This document shows positions 47,401 to 57,176 of a stretch of 64,000 nt of DNA, one piece after another. The position numbers and the translations under genes were made by a program. The stretch is from Naasia lichenicola. Its GTDB lineage: Bacteria > Actinomycetota > Actinomycetes > Actinomycetales > Microbacteriaceae. The DNA is taken from the NCBI RefSeq assembly GCF_004801885.1, contig NZ_SSSM01000001.1, forward strand, positions 806,001 to 870,000, read 5' to 3'. Numbering within the stretch: position 1 is the stretch's first letter; each line of letters begins with the position of its first letter. Below the pieces are notes generated by a model. That model saw only the letters and a program-made list of their open reading frames with translations. It did not search any database and was not told the origin of the DNA.

Positions 47401-47555
47401 CCTACCTGCCACTTTCACGGATCAGGAGATGTTGCGCGGATCCGGGAGGAACGCGGATTCGGGGGCGTGGATGTCGCGAGCCGCCCAGTTCTGCTGCATC
47501 GGAGGCGCCCCCGTACCGGATCCGTGCACACCCCGACGGGAATAGGATCCAGGCC
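47401..47555. other. Gap upstream of the DUF853 gene
   Basis: The 155-bp gap contains TTCACGGATCAGG (47414-47426), the same word as in the 11.2-kb repeat cluster, a GCGGATCCGGGAGG block, and the -10 at 47543-47548. No gene is seen. Confidence 0.4.
47543..47548 (+). promoter_or_regulatory. -10 box (TAGGAT), leaderless promoter of DUF853 ATPase gene
   Basis: TAGGAT ends 7 nt before the ATG at 47556. Confidence 0.5.
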
Positions 47556-49496
47556 ATGAGCGACCCCCAGCCCGACCCGGTACGCGCAGCGCAGGCCGAG
47601 GCGGAGGCCGCACTGGCGGCCGCACTGAAGGCCCAGGCCGATGCGGAGGCCGCCGTCGCCAGAGCCCGCGAGCTTGCCACCGCCGCCGCGACCGCCGCAG
47701 CGACGGCGACCGTGGCAGTGGGCGCCGGGACGCAGGCACCGACAGCGACACCGACAGTGACACCGAGCGCTCAGCCAGCGCCGGCACAGTCCGCGCCGCC
47801 CACGCCGTCGGCCGCCGCACCCACCGGCAAGCCGGGCCCCCTGACCGCCGAGCGGGTCGAGGCGATCCGGGCGGGCTACGCCTTCGACGGACCCGCGCTC
47901 GAGATGGGCGCGCTGGTCAACGGCGACGCCCTCCCCGACGTGCCGGTCCGGATCCCCATCGCGATGACCAACCGCCACGGCCTCGTCGCCGGCGCGACCG
48001 GCACCGGCAAGACGCGCACCCTGCAGGTGCTCGCCGAGCAGCTCTCCAGCCACGGCGTCCCCGTCTTCGCCGCCGACATCAAGGGCGACCTCTCCGGGGT
48101 CGCCACCGCCGGCGCCCCGAGCGACAAGCTGCTCGCCCGCACGAGAGGCATCGGCCAGGACTGGACCGGCGACTCCTTCCCGACGGAGTACTTCTCGCTC
48201 GGCGGACGCGGCAAGGGCGTGCCGATCCGCGCCACGGTGGCCGGCTTCGGCCCGCTCCTGCTCAGCAAGGTGCTCGGCCTCAACGACACCCAGGAGTCGA
48301 GCCTCGGCCTCGTCTTCCACTACGCCGACTCCGCCGGACTGCCACTGCTCGACCTCACCGACCTCCGCGCCGTGCTGAGCTACCTCACGAGCGACGAGGG
48401 CAAGGCCGAGCTCGCCACCCTCGGCGGGCTCTCCAGCGCCACCGTCGGCGTGATCCTCCGCGAGCTCATCACCTTCGCCGACCAGGGTGCCGACGTGTTC
48501 TTCGGCGAGCCCGAGATCGACACCGCCGAGTTCCTCAAGGTTGATGCGGACGGCAAGGGCGTCATCAGCCTGCTCGAGGTGCCCGGGGTGCAGAGTCAGC
48601 CCGCGCTCTACTCGACGTTCCTGATGTGGCTGCTCGCCGACCTGTTCAACGACCTGCCGGAGGTCGGCGACCTCGACAAGCCCAAGCTGGTCTTCTTCTT
48701 CGACGAGGCGCACCTGCTGTTCGCCGGCGCCTCGAAGGACTTCCTCACCTCGATCACCCAGACGGTCCGCCTGATCCGGTCCAAGGGCGTCGGCATCTTC
48801 TTCATCACCCAGACCCCGAAGGACGTGCCGAGCGATGTGCTGGCCCAGCTCGGCTCACGGGTGCAGCACCAGCTGCGCGCCTTCACACCCGACGACGCCA
48901 AGGCGCTGCGGGCCAGCGTCTCGACCTTCCCCAACTCGGGCTACGACCTCGAGGAGGTCCTCACCACCCTCGGCACGGGCGAGGCGATCGTCACCGTCAT
49001 GAACGAGCGAGGAGCCCCGAGCCCGGTCGCCTGGACCCGCCTGCGCGCGCCCCAGGGGTCGATGTCGCCCACGCCCGACGCGCAGATCGACGCCGCCGTA
49101 GCTGCGTCTCCGTTGCTCGCGAAGTACGGGACGGCGCTGGATCGGGATTCCGCGCGGGAGATCCTCACTGCCAAGCTCGAGAAGGCCCACGAGGCGGCCG
49201 CCGCCGAGCAGGCGGCGATCGATCGGGCCAAGGCGGATGCTGCGCTCGCAAAGCAGCGGGACACCCTGGAGAAGCAACGCGCCAAGGAGAAGAAGCAGCG
49301 CCAGGCGGAATGGGAGCGCGAGATGAGGCGCGGCCAGACCACCAGCCGCACGACCGGACGCACCCGGACCACCTCGGCCTCGTCGCGCTCGCGCACTCAG
49401 AAGTCGCCGATCGAGGAGATCCTCCGCTCGCCCGTCACCAAGACGATCCTGACCGGCGTAGTCGAGGGCATCTTCGGCACCCGCCGCCGCCGCTGA
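47556..49496 (+). CDS. HerA-like/DUF853 DNA-translocase-type ATPase
   Basis: The 646-residue protein has an Ala-rich coiled N-terminus and Thr/Pro linker (to about residue 90), then a DUF853 P-loop domain: Walker A GATGTGKTRTLQVL, Walker B KLVFFFDEAHLLFAG, and sensor/RecA-type region IFFITQTPKDVPSDVLAQLG. C-terminal to it are a Glu/Lys/Ala coiled coil and a basic tail. The family (YjgR-type) resembles FtsK/HerA helicases; its role in the cell is unproven. No nuclease partner (NurA) lies nearby. ATG 47556 is fixed by the TAGGAT box. Confidence 0.87.
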   Translation: MSDPQPDPVRAAQAEAEAALAAALKAQADAEAAVARARELATAAATAAATATVAVGAGTQAPTATPTVTPSAQPAPAQSAPPTPSAAAPTGKPGPLTAERVEAIRAGYAFDGPALEMGALVNGDALPDVPVRIPIAMTNRHGLVAGATGTGKTRTLQVLAEQLSSHGVPVFAADIKGDLSGVATAGAPSDKLLARTRGIGQDWTGDSFPTEYFSLGGRGKGVPIRATVAGFGPLLLSKVLGLNDTQESSLGLVFHYADSAGLPLLDLTDLRAVLSYLTSDEGKAELATLGGLSSATVGVILRELITFADQGADVFFGEPEIDTAEFLKVDADGKGVISLLEVPGVQSQPALYSTFLMWLLADLFNDLPEVGDLDKPKLVFFFDEAHLLFAGASKDFLTSITQTVRLIRSKGVGIFFITQTPKDVPSDVLAQLGSRVQHQLRAFTPDDAKALRASVSTFPNSGYDLEEVLTTLGTGEAIVTVMNERGAPSPVAWTRLRAPQGSMSPTPDAQIDAAVAASPLLAKYGTALDRDSAREILTAKLEKAHEAAAAEQAAIDRAKADAALAKQRDTLEKQRAKEKKQRQAEWEREMRRGQTTSRTTGRTRTTSASSRSRTQKSPIEEILRSPVTKTILTGVVEGIFGTRRRR

Positions 49497-49509
49497 TCAG
49501 GCGGGCGAG

Positions 49510-50556
49510 TCAGCGGCGCTTGCGGCGCGCGGCGTGGGAGGACGCGCTGCGCTGACGGACGGCCGGAGCCTTCTTGCGCTCGGTCGGTGGCGTGGGTTCG
49601 GCCCGCGAGCTGCGCTCCGTCCGTCCGCGGACGATGCCGACGAACTGCTCGGTCTCGCGGGAGTCGTCGTCGGCGCGCCAGGCGATCGCCACCGTGCTCT
49701 GGGGGGCTCCGGTCAGCGGGCGCGCGATGACGTCCTTCCGGCCGAAGGTGCGCACGATGGATGCCGGCAGCACCGCGATCCCCGCCCCTGTCGCCACGAC
49801 CTCGATGAGCTGCGCAGGCGTCAGCCCGAGAAGCTGGTCGCGCTGCTCGGGCGTTCCAGGATTCTTGGCGATCTCCGACCAGCCCGGGAGGGATTGGGGC
49901 GGGCTGAGCAGGCGCTCGTCGACGAGGTCGGTCAGCTCCAGGACGTCCGCCGCCTCGATCAGGTGGCCCTTCGCCGCGATGACGACGGAATCCTCGGAGT
50001 AGAGCGGGATGCTGTGCAGTCGCACCTCGGAGTCGCGCGTCCCGCCGGCGACGATCGGCAGGCGGACGAAGGCGCATGCGGCGGTGCCGTCGCGAACCGC
50101 GTGGGCCTGGGCGGCGTCGTCGACGAGCATCACGGCGACCGGGTGCGCCGGATTGCGCTCATCCCATCGCGTGGTCCACTTCGAGACGGTGACACCGGCG
50201 ACAAGGGTGATCGGGAACGGCGCGGTCTCGAGCGCCTGCGCGTGCTCGACCGCTTCGGCCGCAGAGGCGGCGGCCTGGGCCTCGGCCTCCGCCACGCGGA
50301 TGCGAGCGGCACCGAGCAGCGCTCGACCTGCCTCGGTCAGCGCGGTGCCGCCTACCTCGCGATCGAACAGCGCAGGACCGCTCTCCAGCGCGAGCATCGC
50401 CGCGCTGAGCTTCTGGCGAGCGATGCCCAGCTCGGCCGCGGCCTTGCTGAACGAGGGCGACTCCGTGACGGCGATGAACCAGCGGAGGGTCTGCGGATCG
50501 GCCCGCGGATCATCCCGCGGATCATCGTCGGCATCGATTCCCGCGGCCTCGCTCAT
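49510..50556 (-). CDS. LysR-family regulator
   Basis: The 348-residue regulator has an N-terminal winged helix-turn-helix (FSKAAAELGIARQKLSAAML) and a type-2 periplasmic-binding-like effector domain, ended by a basic tail (SSHAARRKRR). Such LysR genes in actinobacteria stand divergent to a DUF5997 gene, as here. Effector and targets unknown. ATG 50556 is used; TACCCT (50620-50625 on minus) is a possible -10 with a 50-60 nt leader. Converges with the DUF853 gene, 13 bp apart. Confidence 0.85.
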   Translation of the reverse strand: MSEAAGIDADDDPRDDPRADPQTLRWFIAVTESPSFSKAAAELGIARQKLSAAMLALESGPALFDREVGGTALTEAGRALLGAARIRVAEAEAQAAASAAEAVEHAQALETAPFPITLVAGVTVSKWTTRWDERNPAHPVAVMLVDDAAQAHAVRDGTAACAFVRLPIVAGGTRDSEVRLHSIPLYSEDSVVIAAKGHLIEAADVLELTDLVDERLLSPPQSLPGWSEIAKNPGTPEQRDQLLGLTPAQLIEVVATGAGIAVLPASIVRTFGRKDVIARPLTGAPQSTVAIAWRADDDSRETEQFVGIVRGRTERSSRAEPTPPTERKKAPAVRQRSASSHAARRKRR

Positions 50557-50664
50557 CGTGATCCGATCCACCCGGCCGAGGCTCGGAAGCCCTGGGGGCG
50601 GAGGATCCGCACCGCCTTCAGGGTATCCGCCCGGCTATGGCCGCCTCGCGCCCGGGCCCGGCGG

Positions 50665-50670
50665 TACGCT
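50665..50670 (+). promoter_or_regulatory. -10 box (TACGCT), leaderless promoter of DUF5997 gene
   Basis: TACGCT ends 6 nt before the ATG at 50677. Confidence 0.5.
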
Positions 50671-50676
50671 TCCGGG

Positions 50677-51171
50677 ATGAGCTCCACAGCCCCCGAGTCC
50701 GCACCGGAACCCGCCGACAAGCCGCAGAAGACGACGAAGTCGAAGTCGTCCCAGACGATGAAGCCGGCGACGGCGGCGAAGAAGCTCGGCATCCTGGCCG
50801 ATGCGGCGCCCGAGGAGTTCCGCAACGGCGTCATCTCCCGCGACACCCTCGCCGAGCTGTCGGCGGACCCTCCCCAGTGGCTGCTCGACCTGCGCGCGAA
50901 CGGCCCGCACCCCCGCCAGGTGGTCGCGGCCAAGCTCGGCGTCTCCACATCGGGCCTCGCCCGAGCGGGCGTGAACGATCCGCTGACCACCGCCGAGATC
51001 AGCGACCTGCTCACCAACCGGCCGAAGTGGCTCGTCACCGAGCGCGCGACTCAGGCCGGCGTGCGCCAGGAGAAGGAGCGGATCAGCAACGAGCGCCGCG
51101 GCGCCGAAGCGCTTGCCGGCGAGGACGGCGACGATGCCGACATGATCGACGGCCAGCACAGCGACGACTGA
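50677..51171 (+). CDS. DUF5997 family protein
   Basis: The 164-residue protein has the DUF5997 core (MKPATAAKKLGILADAAPEE, SADPPQWLLDLRANGPHPRQ, VVAAKLGVSTSGLARAGV), preceded by a 27-residue Lys/Ser/Pro tail. The AAKLGVSTSGLAR segment looks like a helix-turn-helix, so DNA binding is plausible but not shown. The ATG is fixed by a leaderless -10. It is divergent from the LysR gene, a conserved arrangement; the two may regulate each other or a shared target. C-terminus acidic. Confidence 0.82.
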   Translation: MSSTAPESAPEPADKPQKTTKSKSSQTMKPATAAKKLGILADAAPEEFRNGVISRDTLAELSADPPQWLLDLRANGPHPRQVVAAKLGVSTSGLARAGVNDPLTTAEISDLLTNRPKWLVTERATQAGVRQEKERISNERRGAEALAGEDGDDADMIDGQHSDD

Positions 51172-51213
51172 ACCCGTCCGCCGACACGTCGTGCTTCGTC
51201 CTCGGAGTCCGGT

Positions 51214-54057
51214 TCAGTCGGCCGCGCCCATGGTCGGATCGGGCGGCCCTCCTGGTCGAGCCTGCCGACGTCCTGCGGTCCATGCGGCGATCGCGACGGT
51301 CGCTCCGACGAGCAGCGCGAAGCCGCCGACCATCGCGGCGGTGACGGACGGGTCGAGTGCGATCGCCGGCTCGTCGACGCCCCCCGTGAACAGTCGCAGG
51401 CCGACCCGCGGGAGCACCAGGTAGGGCAGCGCCACCCCGGTGAGCACGCCGGTGAGCAGTCCGATAGCGACCGACGGGCCGACCTCCCAGGCCGCGAGCG
51501 CTCCCGCGGCGGTTCGGGGAGCTCCGAAGGCGCCGACGATCCACGACACCCGGCGACGCGCGCCGGCACCCAGCGCGAGCGTCATCACCACGGCCGCCGC
51601 GCACAGCAGGCCCGCTCCCAGCGCGGCGGACAGCACGGCCGTCTGCAGGGCCGCGACGAGCGGACTCCCCCGGCGAGCCGCAGTCAGCTCCGCGGGGTAG
51701 CTGACCGTTGCATTCGGCCGCGCGTCGGCGATCGCAGCGAGCAGGTCGCCATCCACGGCCCTATCGGTACCGCCATCCGCGTCGGTCCGCCGGAGGAGGA
51801 CACGGTCGGAATTGCGGACCTGGCCGAGGATCGCGTCCGCATTGACGGCGTCGACGAGGATCCACGTCTCGTTCGAGGTGAGCGGGGAGACGCCGGGCAC
51901 GACCCCGAGCACGTCGAGCGTCCGGCCGCCGAGAGCGAGGGGCGCGTCGCCCACGAGATCCGCCGCTCGATCGGACAGCAGCACCGGCACGGCCTGCTCG
52001 GCCCCCGCCGGGATCGCGAGCGGAGCGGGCAGTCCGACCGCGCCGGGCACACCCCGCTGCACGCGCTGCAGCTCTGCGACGGGCACCACCAGCACGGTGA
52101 TCCTCTCGGTCGACTGTCCGACCGCGAGCTCCTGGCTCCGCACGGATGCCACCCCGGCGGCGGAGGCCACGCCGGGAAGCTCGGCGAGCTCGGCCACGCC
52201 GTCAGGGGTGATGGCCGGCTCCGCTACGGCGATGTCCGCGCCGACGGTCGCCCGGGCCTCCTCGTCGATGCCCGACTCGAGAGTGGAGAGCAGGGCGCCG
52301 GAGAACAGCGCCACCGAGATGCCCATCACCAGCGCCGCGAGTCCGGCCGACACGGCGACCGATCCGCGGACCGCTCGGGCCGCGCCGAGCAGTCCGAACA
52401 GCCCACGACGGCGACGGCCCGCCCGCAGAAGCCCGCCGAGCAGCGCCGGACCGATTCCCAGTGCGAGGACTACGGCGACCGAGGCGAGCGAGACGGGCAG
52501 CACCGCGAGCAGCGGATCGAGCGTCGGCGAGCTGCCGGACACCGGCGATCCGGTCAGGCCGGTGAGCACGAGCAGCAGCACGGCCAGCAGCACGATGGCG
52601 ACCTCGACGAGCACCCGACCCCGCGCCCCTCTCGACGAGCCCGCCACCGTCGATATCGGCAGAACCGCGGCCGAGCCCAGGCAGGTGACCAGCGCCACCG
52701 CGAGGGCGATGCCCGCGGCGATACCGGCGACCGGACCGATGTGCTCGACCGGCACGCCGCCGAGCACCTCGCCCAGCACCTCCGCGCCGGCTCCGACGGA
52801 CGGAGCCGCGCGGGCGGCGAACGAGTCGCCGAACAGCGCGCCCGCCACGACACCCACGACGGTGGCCGGCAGCACCCAGAGCGCGATCGCTCCCGCCACC
52901 GTCCCGCGGATGCGCAGCAGACTGCCTCCGCGCGCGCGCAGCAGAGCTATAGACGGTGCGAGTCGGACGCCGAGCAGCCGGGCGGCGAGGAACAGCGCGG
53001 CGAGAGCGGCGGCGAATGGCCCCGATCCGAGCAGGGCCAGCGCATCGGCCGTGACCGCGTTCCGGGCGAGCGAGCGGTCGAAGAGGTCGGCGGCATCCGT
53101 CGAGAAGCGCAGCTGCCGCACCGTCGAGGAGTCGAGCTCCTCCGTCGCGGGGGCGATCTGCCAGGCCTGACCGGTGAAGCGGCGAATATCCCGTTGGATC
53201 GCCGGGACCGCGTCGGTGGTGATCCGACTCCGGTCGATCCCGAACCAGACGCTCGTGGAGGCGACACCGGCGAAGGTCGGCATGACGGGCCAGGACGAGG
53301 CATCAACGTACCCCTGGGCGATGACGATCGTGCCGCCGTCCGGCGACAGTCGGAAGGACGGCTCCAGCACGCTCGACGTGTTCGTCCAGTAGGGGTCGGC
53401 CGCATCCCGTGCCTGGAAGATGCCGGACAGTCGGACCGTGGTGGGGATCCCGCCGAGCTCGGACAGGCTGCGCACGTCGCCGATCTGCCATCGCGCCGCG
53501 TTCGCCGATGCGACCGAGAGCACGATGTCCACTCCCTCGCTTGTGGTGAAGGGCGCGGGCCACTCGCCATCGACCAGCTCGACCCGCTGATCGAGCCGCG
53601 GGTCGACGCCGAGGGCCAGCTCGGTCGGCACTGCGGGCCGCGCCCCGGGGAGGATCGCGGCGGCCACCTCGGGGAAGACGGTCGTCTGTTCGACTTCATC
53701 GGTCACCTGACGGAGTGCAGACGGCATCGAGTCGCGGATCTCGGCCAGCCGATCCTGCTGGTCTCCCCACACGGCATCCACCGCGGGTGCCAGTCCGCTG
53801 GCCTCGGGATCGGCGGACGGGCCGGACTGCGGACCGCCGAGAGCCGTCGCGGTGAGCTGTCGCTCGGCCGGTGCCGCATCGGTGTCGAGGTCGTAGCGCA
53901 CGGCGGCGGTCATGGCCGAGCCGACGACGAGGACGCCCGCGGTCGCTGCTGCCGAGGCGACGAGGGCGAGCAGGGCGATGGCCACGAGCGGTCCCGCCGC
54001 GCGTCTGCTGATCCGTCGGGCGAGCGAGAGGGATCCGAAGGAGGAGGCGCCGCTCAT
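51214..54057 (-). CDS. Large FtsX-like ABC transporter permease (second of pair)
   Basis: The 947-residue membrane protein has the FtsX/MacB-type layout: a first helix (AGPLVAIALLALVASAAATA), a large extracytoplasmic domain to about 330, then a helix bundle, a second helix-soluble-helix unit, and a final FtsX-like domain (AAWEVGPSVAIGLLTGVLTG ... GGFALLVGATVAIAAW). The ATG at 54057 overlaps the stop of the upstream permease (ATGA). The longer frame upstream is antisense. Such permeases need an ATPase, but none is encoded within this unit or next to it. It may work with a distant ATPase in lipid or peptide export. Function unknown. Confidence 0.75.
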   Translation of the reverse strand: MSGASSFGSLSLARRISRRAAGPLVAIALLALVASAAATAGVLVVGSAMTAAVRYDLDTDAAPAERQLTATALGGPQSGPSADPEASGLAPAVDAVWGDQQDRLAEIRDSMPSALRQVTDEVEQTTVFPEVAAAILPGARPAVPTELALGVDPRLDQRVELVDGEWPAPFTTSEGVDIVLSVASANAARWQIGDVRSLSELGGIPTTVRLSGIFQARDAADPYWTNTSSVLEPSFRLSPDGGTIVIAQGYVDASSWPVMPTFAGVASTSVWFGIDRSRITTDAVPAIQRDIRRFTGQAWQIAPATEELDSSTVRQLRFSTDAADLFDRSLARNAVTADALALLGSGPFAAALAALFLAARLLGVRLAPSIALLRARGGSLLRIRGTVAGAIALWVLPATVVGVVAGALFGDSFAARAAPSVGAGAEVLGEVLGGVPVEHIGPVAGIAAGIALAVALVTCLGSAAVLPISTVAGSSRGARGRVLVEVAIVLLAVLLLVLTGLTGSPVSGSSPTLDPLLAVLPVSLASVAVVLALGIGPALLGGLLRAGRRRRGLFGLLGAARAVRGSVAVSAGLAALVMGISVALFSGALLSTLESGIDEEARATVGADIAVAEPAITPDGVAELAELPGVASAAGVASVRSQELAVGQSTERITVLVVPVAELQRVQRGVPGAVGLPAPLAIPAGAEQAVPVLLSDRAADLVGDAPLALGGRTLDVLGVVPGVSPLTSNETWILVDAVNADAILGQVRNSDRVLLRRTDADGGTDRAVDGDLLAAIADARPNATVSYPAELTAARRGSPLVAALQTAVLSAALGAGLLCAAAVVMTLALGAGARRRVSWIVGAFGAPRTAAGALAAWEVGPSVAIGLLTGVLTGVALPYLVLPRVGLRLFTGGVDEPAIALDPSVTAAMVGGFALLVGATVAIAAWTAGRRQARPGGPPDPTMGAAD

Positions 54058-57000
54058 GATGGACCCGCCGTGGCCGGCCGCCCGCGCCGACCACCTCGCG
54101 CCGATGATGGGGCGTCCCCCGACTGCAGGACGATGATCAGCGCGGTCAGCACGACGAGGAGGAGGACGCCGGCGAGGCCGGACGCGGCGAAGGACACCGA
54201 CCCGGGCAGCGCGGTGACGGGAACCGCCAATCGCGCGATCACCGGCCCGCAGATCGCGGCGGCCGCGGCGCCCGCGATCGATCCTGCGAGCAGGCCGTAG
54301 CCGGTCACGACGGCGATCAGGGCCGCACTCGACCGTCGCTCCGACCGGTGGCTGCGGCCCAGGGCGACGAGGATCCGACCCTCCTCTGCTGAGCGGCGTG
54401 CGCGGATGCGGGTCGCCGCGCCGAAGCCGACGCCGCCGATCGCACCTGCCGCGAGCATCCCGATGAGCAGCACGTCGAGCGTCGGATCGAGGACCGCCCC
54501 GACCGACGCCGTGCGGCGCGTCACGACGTCGACGGGCTGATCTGCGCTGCGCACGATCGCGCCGGCCACGGCGTCGGGGCTGTCGGTGCCGACCCAGACC
54601 TCCGCGGCCTGGAGGATCGGCCCGGTGGCGGCGAGCATGGCCGCATCGAGGGTGGGGAGGTCGACGAGTGCGGCACGCGGACTCGACGTCCCGGGGATCT
54701 GATCGGCGAGGGCCTCGACACGCGCGGGGATGCGTGCGCCGGTGCTGAGCGCGACCTCGAAGCCGTCTCCCACTCGCAGCCCGGCGCGCGCTGCGGCGGC
54801 TCGGCTCAGTCGGACCGGCAGCTCGGCGACTGCGGATGAGAGGACGAGCGCCCGGGCAGAGGGTCTCGGGGAGGAGAGGTGGACCGCGCCGATCTCGCCG
54901 ACGGCGAGATCGGAGGAGGTCAGCGTCACCTCGACCGGCGCCGCGCCCGGGGACGCCTGCAGCTCGGCATCGAGCGCGAGCAGGCGCCAGTGCGGGGATG
55001 CCGCCGGAAGGGGCGCCGAGAGCTCGACTCCGGCCGTCCGGGTCAGGGACAGCACGGCGGCGCCGAGCGGCACCCGGGCGAGCGCCCCGTCGTCGTCCGC
55101 CAGCCAGGCCGAGATGGCCACCGCGCCGGGGCGCTCGGCAGGCGCGTCGGTGCGCACCAGGATCCGGAGCTCGGTCAGCGGCGTGCCGGCATCCAGCGCG
55201 CGGAGACCGCTGCCGGAAGCCGGAGCGCGTGCGGGCAGGGCCATGAGCTGCAAGGTGTCGGGCCCCACCGTCGCGGTCGTGGAGAGGGCGATGGTGGCGG
55301 AGCGCACGCCGTCGAGCTCGCCCGCGGCTCCCGCGGTGATCGGCCGGCTGCGATCCGACACCGTGCCCTGGACCGCGTAGGAGGCGCGGACATCGGCGCC
55401 GGCCAGCGCATCCGCGGTGCGGGTGTCCAGTGACACCGCCGTTCCGATGATGCCGGCGCCCATCGTCATCGCGCCCGAGCTGAGCGCCGCGATCAACAGG
55501 ATCGCCGGGAACGCCCCCGCCTGACGAGCGATCAGGCGTGCAGCGGTCACCACATCGAGACCCCGTGCCCCCGCTGCACGACGTGCGACGGCCGCCGCCA
55601 GCGGGCGGACCGCGATGATCAGCAGCAGGATCCCCGCGACGGCTGCCAGCACCGGAGCGCCCGCCGCCACCGCGCCCGCCGCATCCCGTCCTGCGCCGAC
55701 CAGCTGGGCGACCGCGACACCGGCCACGAGCACGGCGAGCGCGGTGGCGATGGCGAGTCCGCGGCCTGCGGGCACGCCCCGTGCGGCACCCGTCGAGCGC
55801 GACCACCAGCCAGCCCCCGTCGAGGCCACCACCACCACGACGCTGAGCACACCGATCGCCGCGGACAGTCCGATCGACAGTCCCAGCGCCGATCCCAGCG
55901 ACGAATCCAGCGCGGACGACGACGGATCGGAGTGCGCGGTCCCCAGCATGGCTGCGGCCGCCGGCACTCCCAGGACTCCGCCGAGCAGGCCGCCGACGGC
56001 GGCGCTGGGCAGACAGACGACGGCCGCTTCCAGGACCGCGGCGGCGAGCAGCTGGCGCGACGAGGCGCCCCGGGCGCGCACGACGACGGCCTCCGTGGAG
56101 CGCGACGACGCGAGGAGTCCGCCCAGCTGGACCAGGGCGGCGATCGCCAACGCAGCGACGAGGGCCAGCGGGATGCCGGAGATGCCGCGGGCACCGGCAA
56201 GAGCCTGACCGGTCGCGGCTGCGCTGTCGGCGAGCCCGCCGTCGACGCTCACCCCACCCACCCCGATGCCGCCGCTTCGATCGATGTCCTCCGAGATTCC
56301 ATCGGCGTCGGACGCACGCGCGAGCCGATCGATGGCGCCGGGCTCGATGGCGTCGATCCGCGGTGCGACGACCCACCGCACGGTGGCGGGAACGGGAACC
56401 GTCACGAGGTCGTTCTCCTCGAGGATCACCGGACCGACGCCGTCGAGCGTCGAGCCCGATGCCGGAGCCGGATCGCCGTGCCAGCGACTCGCCGCCGGGT
56501 CACGCGGCTCCCAGAGCGCGCTGACCAGCAGGCTGACGGATCGGGAGGAGATCGCGACGACCAGCGGATCGCCCACCCCGATGCCGAGCAGCTCGGCCGC
56601 ATCCGCCTGGACCGCCGCGGCCAGGGGCCCCGGCACGGTCGACTGCTCGACCGCCGGCCACTCCCCCGAGACGACCCGCGCCGCGGAGAGCAGATCGGGA
56701 TCGGCTTCGAGCAGCACGCGGGGCGCGGCTGGATCAACGGAACCGGTCCCGTTTCCCCCAGAGATCAGATCGGCGGGCGGGACCGACACGGTGCGCGTGA
56801 TCTGGATCGGGATGCCGGCGAACCTCTGCGCGAAGACCGATCGCATGGCCGCGTCCTGGGCGGAGCCATCGGCGGCGAGTCCCGTCTGGACCGCCAATGA
56901 CGCCTGGGAGGCGGGCGCATCGCGGAGCAGCTCGCGGCCCCCGACGGCCGACGCGAGATCGAGACCGATCGACGTGATCACTCCGGTGATGCAGACGATG

Positions 57001-57104
57001 AGCACGACCGCGGCGATGCCGAGCTGCGCGGCGAGCTGAGTTCGGAAGCGGCGAGCCAGCAGGCGGATGGCCCCGGGACCTCCCGTCCGCTGCACCTCGC
57101 TCAT
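54054..57104 (-). CDS. Large FtsX-like ABC transporter permease (first of pair)
   Basis: The 1016-residue protein has the same layout as its downstream partner: N-terminal helix (IAAVVLIVCITGVITSIGL), a wide outer domain, a helix bundle (GISGIPLALVAALAIAALVQ, VAAGAPVLAAVAGILLLIIA), a second outer domain and C-terminal helices (FAASGLAGVLLLVVLTALII). It pairs with the next gene by ATGA overlap. The start at ATG 57104 is supported by TAGCCT 6 nt upstream. Ala/Gly-rich, no lipobox. Export substrate unknown and ATPase not nearby. Confidence 0.75.
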   Translation of the reverse strand: MSEVQRTGGPGAIRLLARRFRTQLAAQLGIAAVVLIVCITGVITSIGLDLASAVGGRELLRDAPASQASLAVQTGLAADGSAQDAAMRSVFAQRFAGIPIQITRTVSVPPADLISGGNGTGSVDPAAPRVLLEADPDLLSAARVVSGEWPAVEQSTVPGPLAAAVQADAAELLGIGVGDPLVVAISSRSVSLLVSALWEPRDPAASRWHGDPAPASGSTLDGVGPVILEENDLVTVPVPATVRWVVAPRIDAIEPGAIDRLARASDADGISEDIDRSGGIGVGGVSVDGGLADSAAATGQALAGARGISGIPLALVAALAIAALVQLGGLLASSRSTEAVVVRARGASSRQLLAAAVLEAAVVCLPSAAVGGLLGGVLGVPAAAAMLGTAHSDPSSSALDSSLGSALGLSIGLSAAIGVLSVVVVVASTGAGWWSRSTGAARGVPAGRGLAIATALAVLVAGVAVAQLVGAGRDAAGAVAAGAPVLAAVAGILLLIIAVRPLAAAVARRAAGARGLDVVTAARLIARQAGAFPAILLIAALSSGAMTMGAGIIGTAVSLDTRTADALAGADVRASYAVQGTVSDRSRPITAGAAGELDGVRSATIALSTTATVGPDTLQLMALPARAPASGSGLRALDAGTPLTELRILVRTDAPAERPGAVAISAWLADDDGALARVPLGAAVLSLTRTAGVELSAPLPAASPHWRLLALDAELQASPGAAPVEVTLTSSDLAVGEIGAVHLSSPRPSARALVLSSAVAELPVRLSRAAAARAGLRVGDGFEVALSTGARIPARVEALADQIPGTSSPRAALVDLPTLDAAMLAATGPILQAAEVWVGTDSPDAVAGAIVRSADQPVDVVTRRTASVGAVLDPTLDVLLIGMLAAGAIGGVGFGAATRIRARRSAEEGRILVALGRSHRSERRSSAALIAVVTGYGLLAGSIAGAAAAAICGPVIARLAVPVTALPGSVSFAASGLAGVLLLVVLTALIIVLQSGDAPSSARGGRRGRPATAGPS

Positions 57105-57110
57105 CTGGCG

Positions 57111-57116
57111 AGGCTA
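57111..57116 (-). promoter_or_regulatory. -10 box (TAGCCT), leaderless promoter of FtsX-like pair
   Basis: TAGCCT on the minus strand ends 6 nt before the ATG at 57104. Confidence 0.5.
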
Positions 57117-57176
57117 TCCGTCCGTCGCGCTCCCGCTGCGACGACGACGAGGCGGCGGCCCTCGGCGCTGCTCGCG

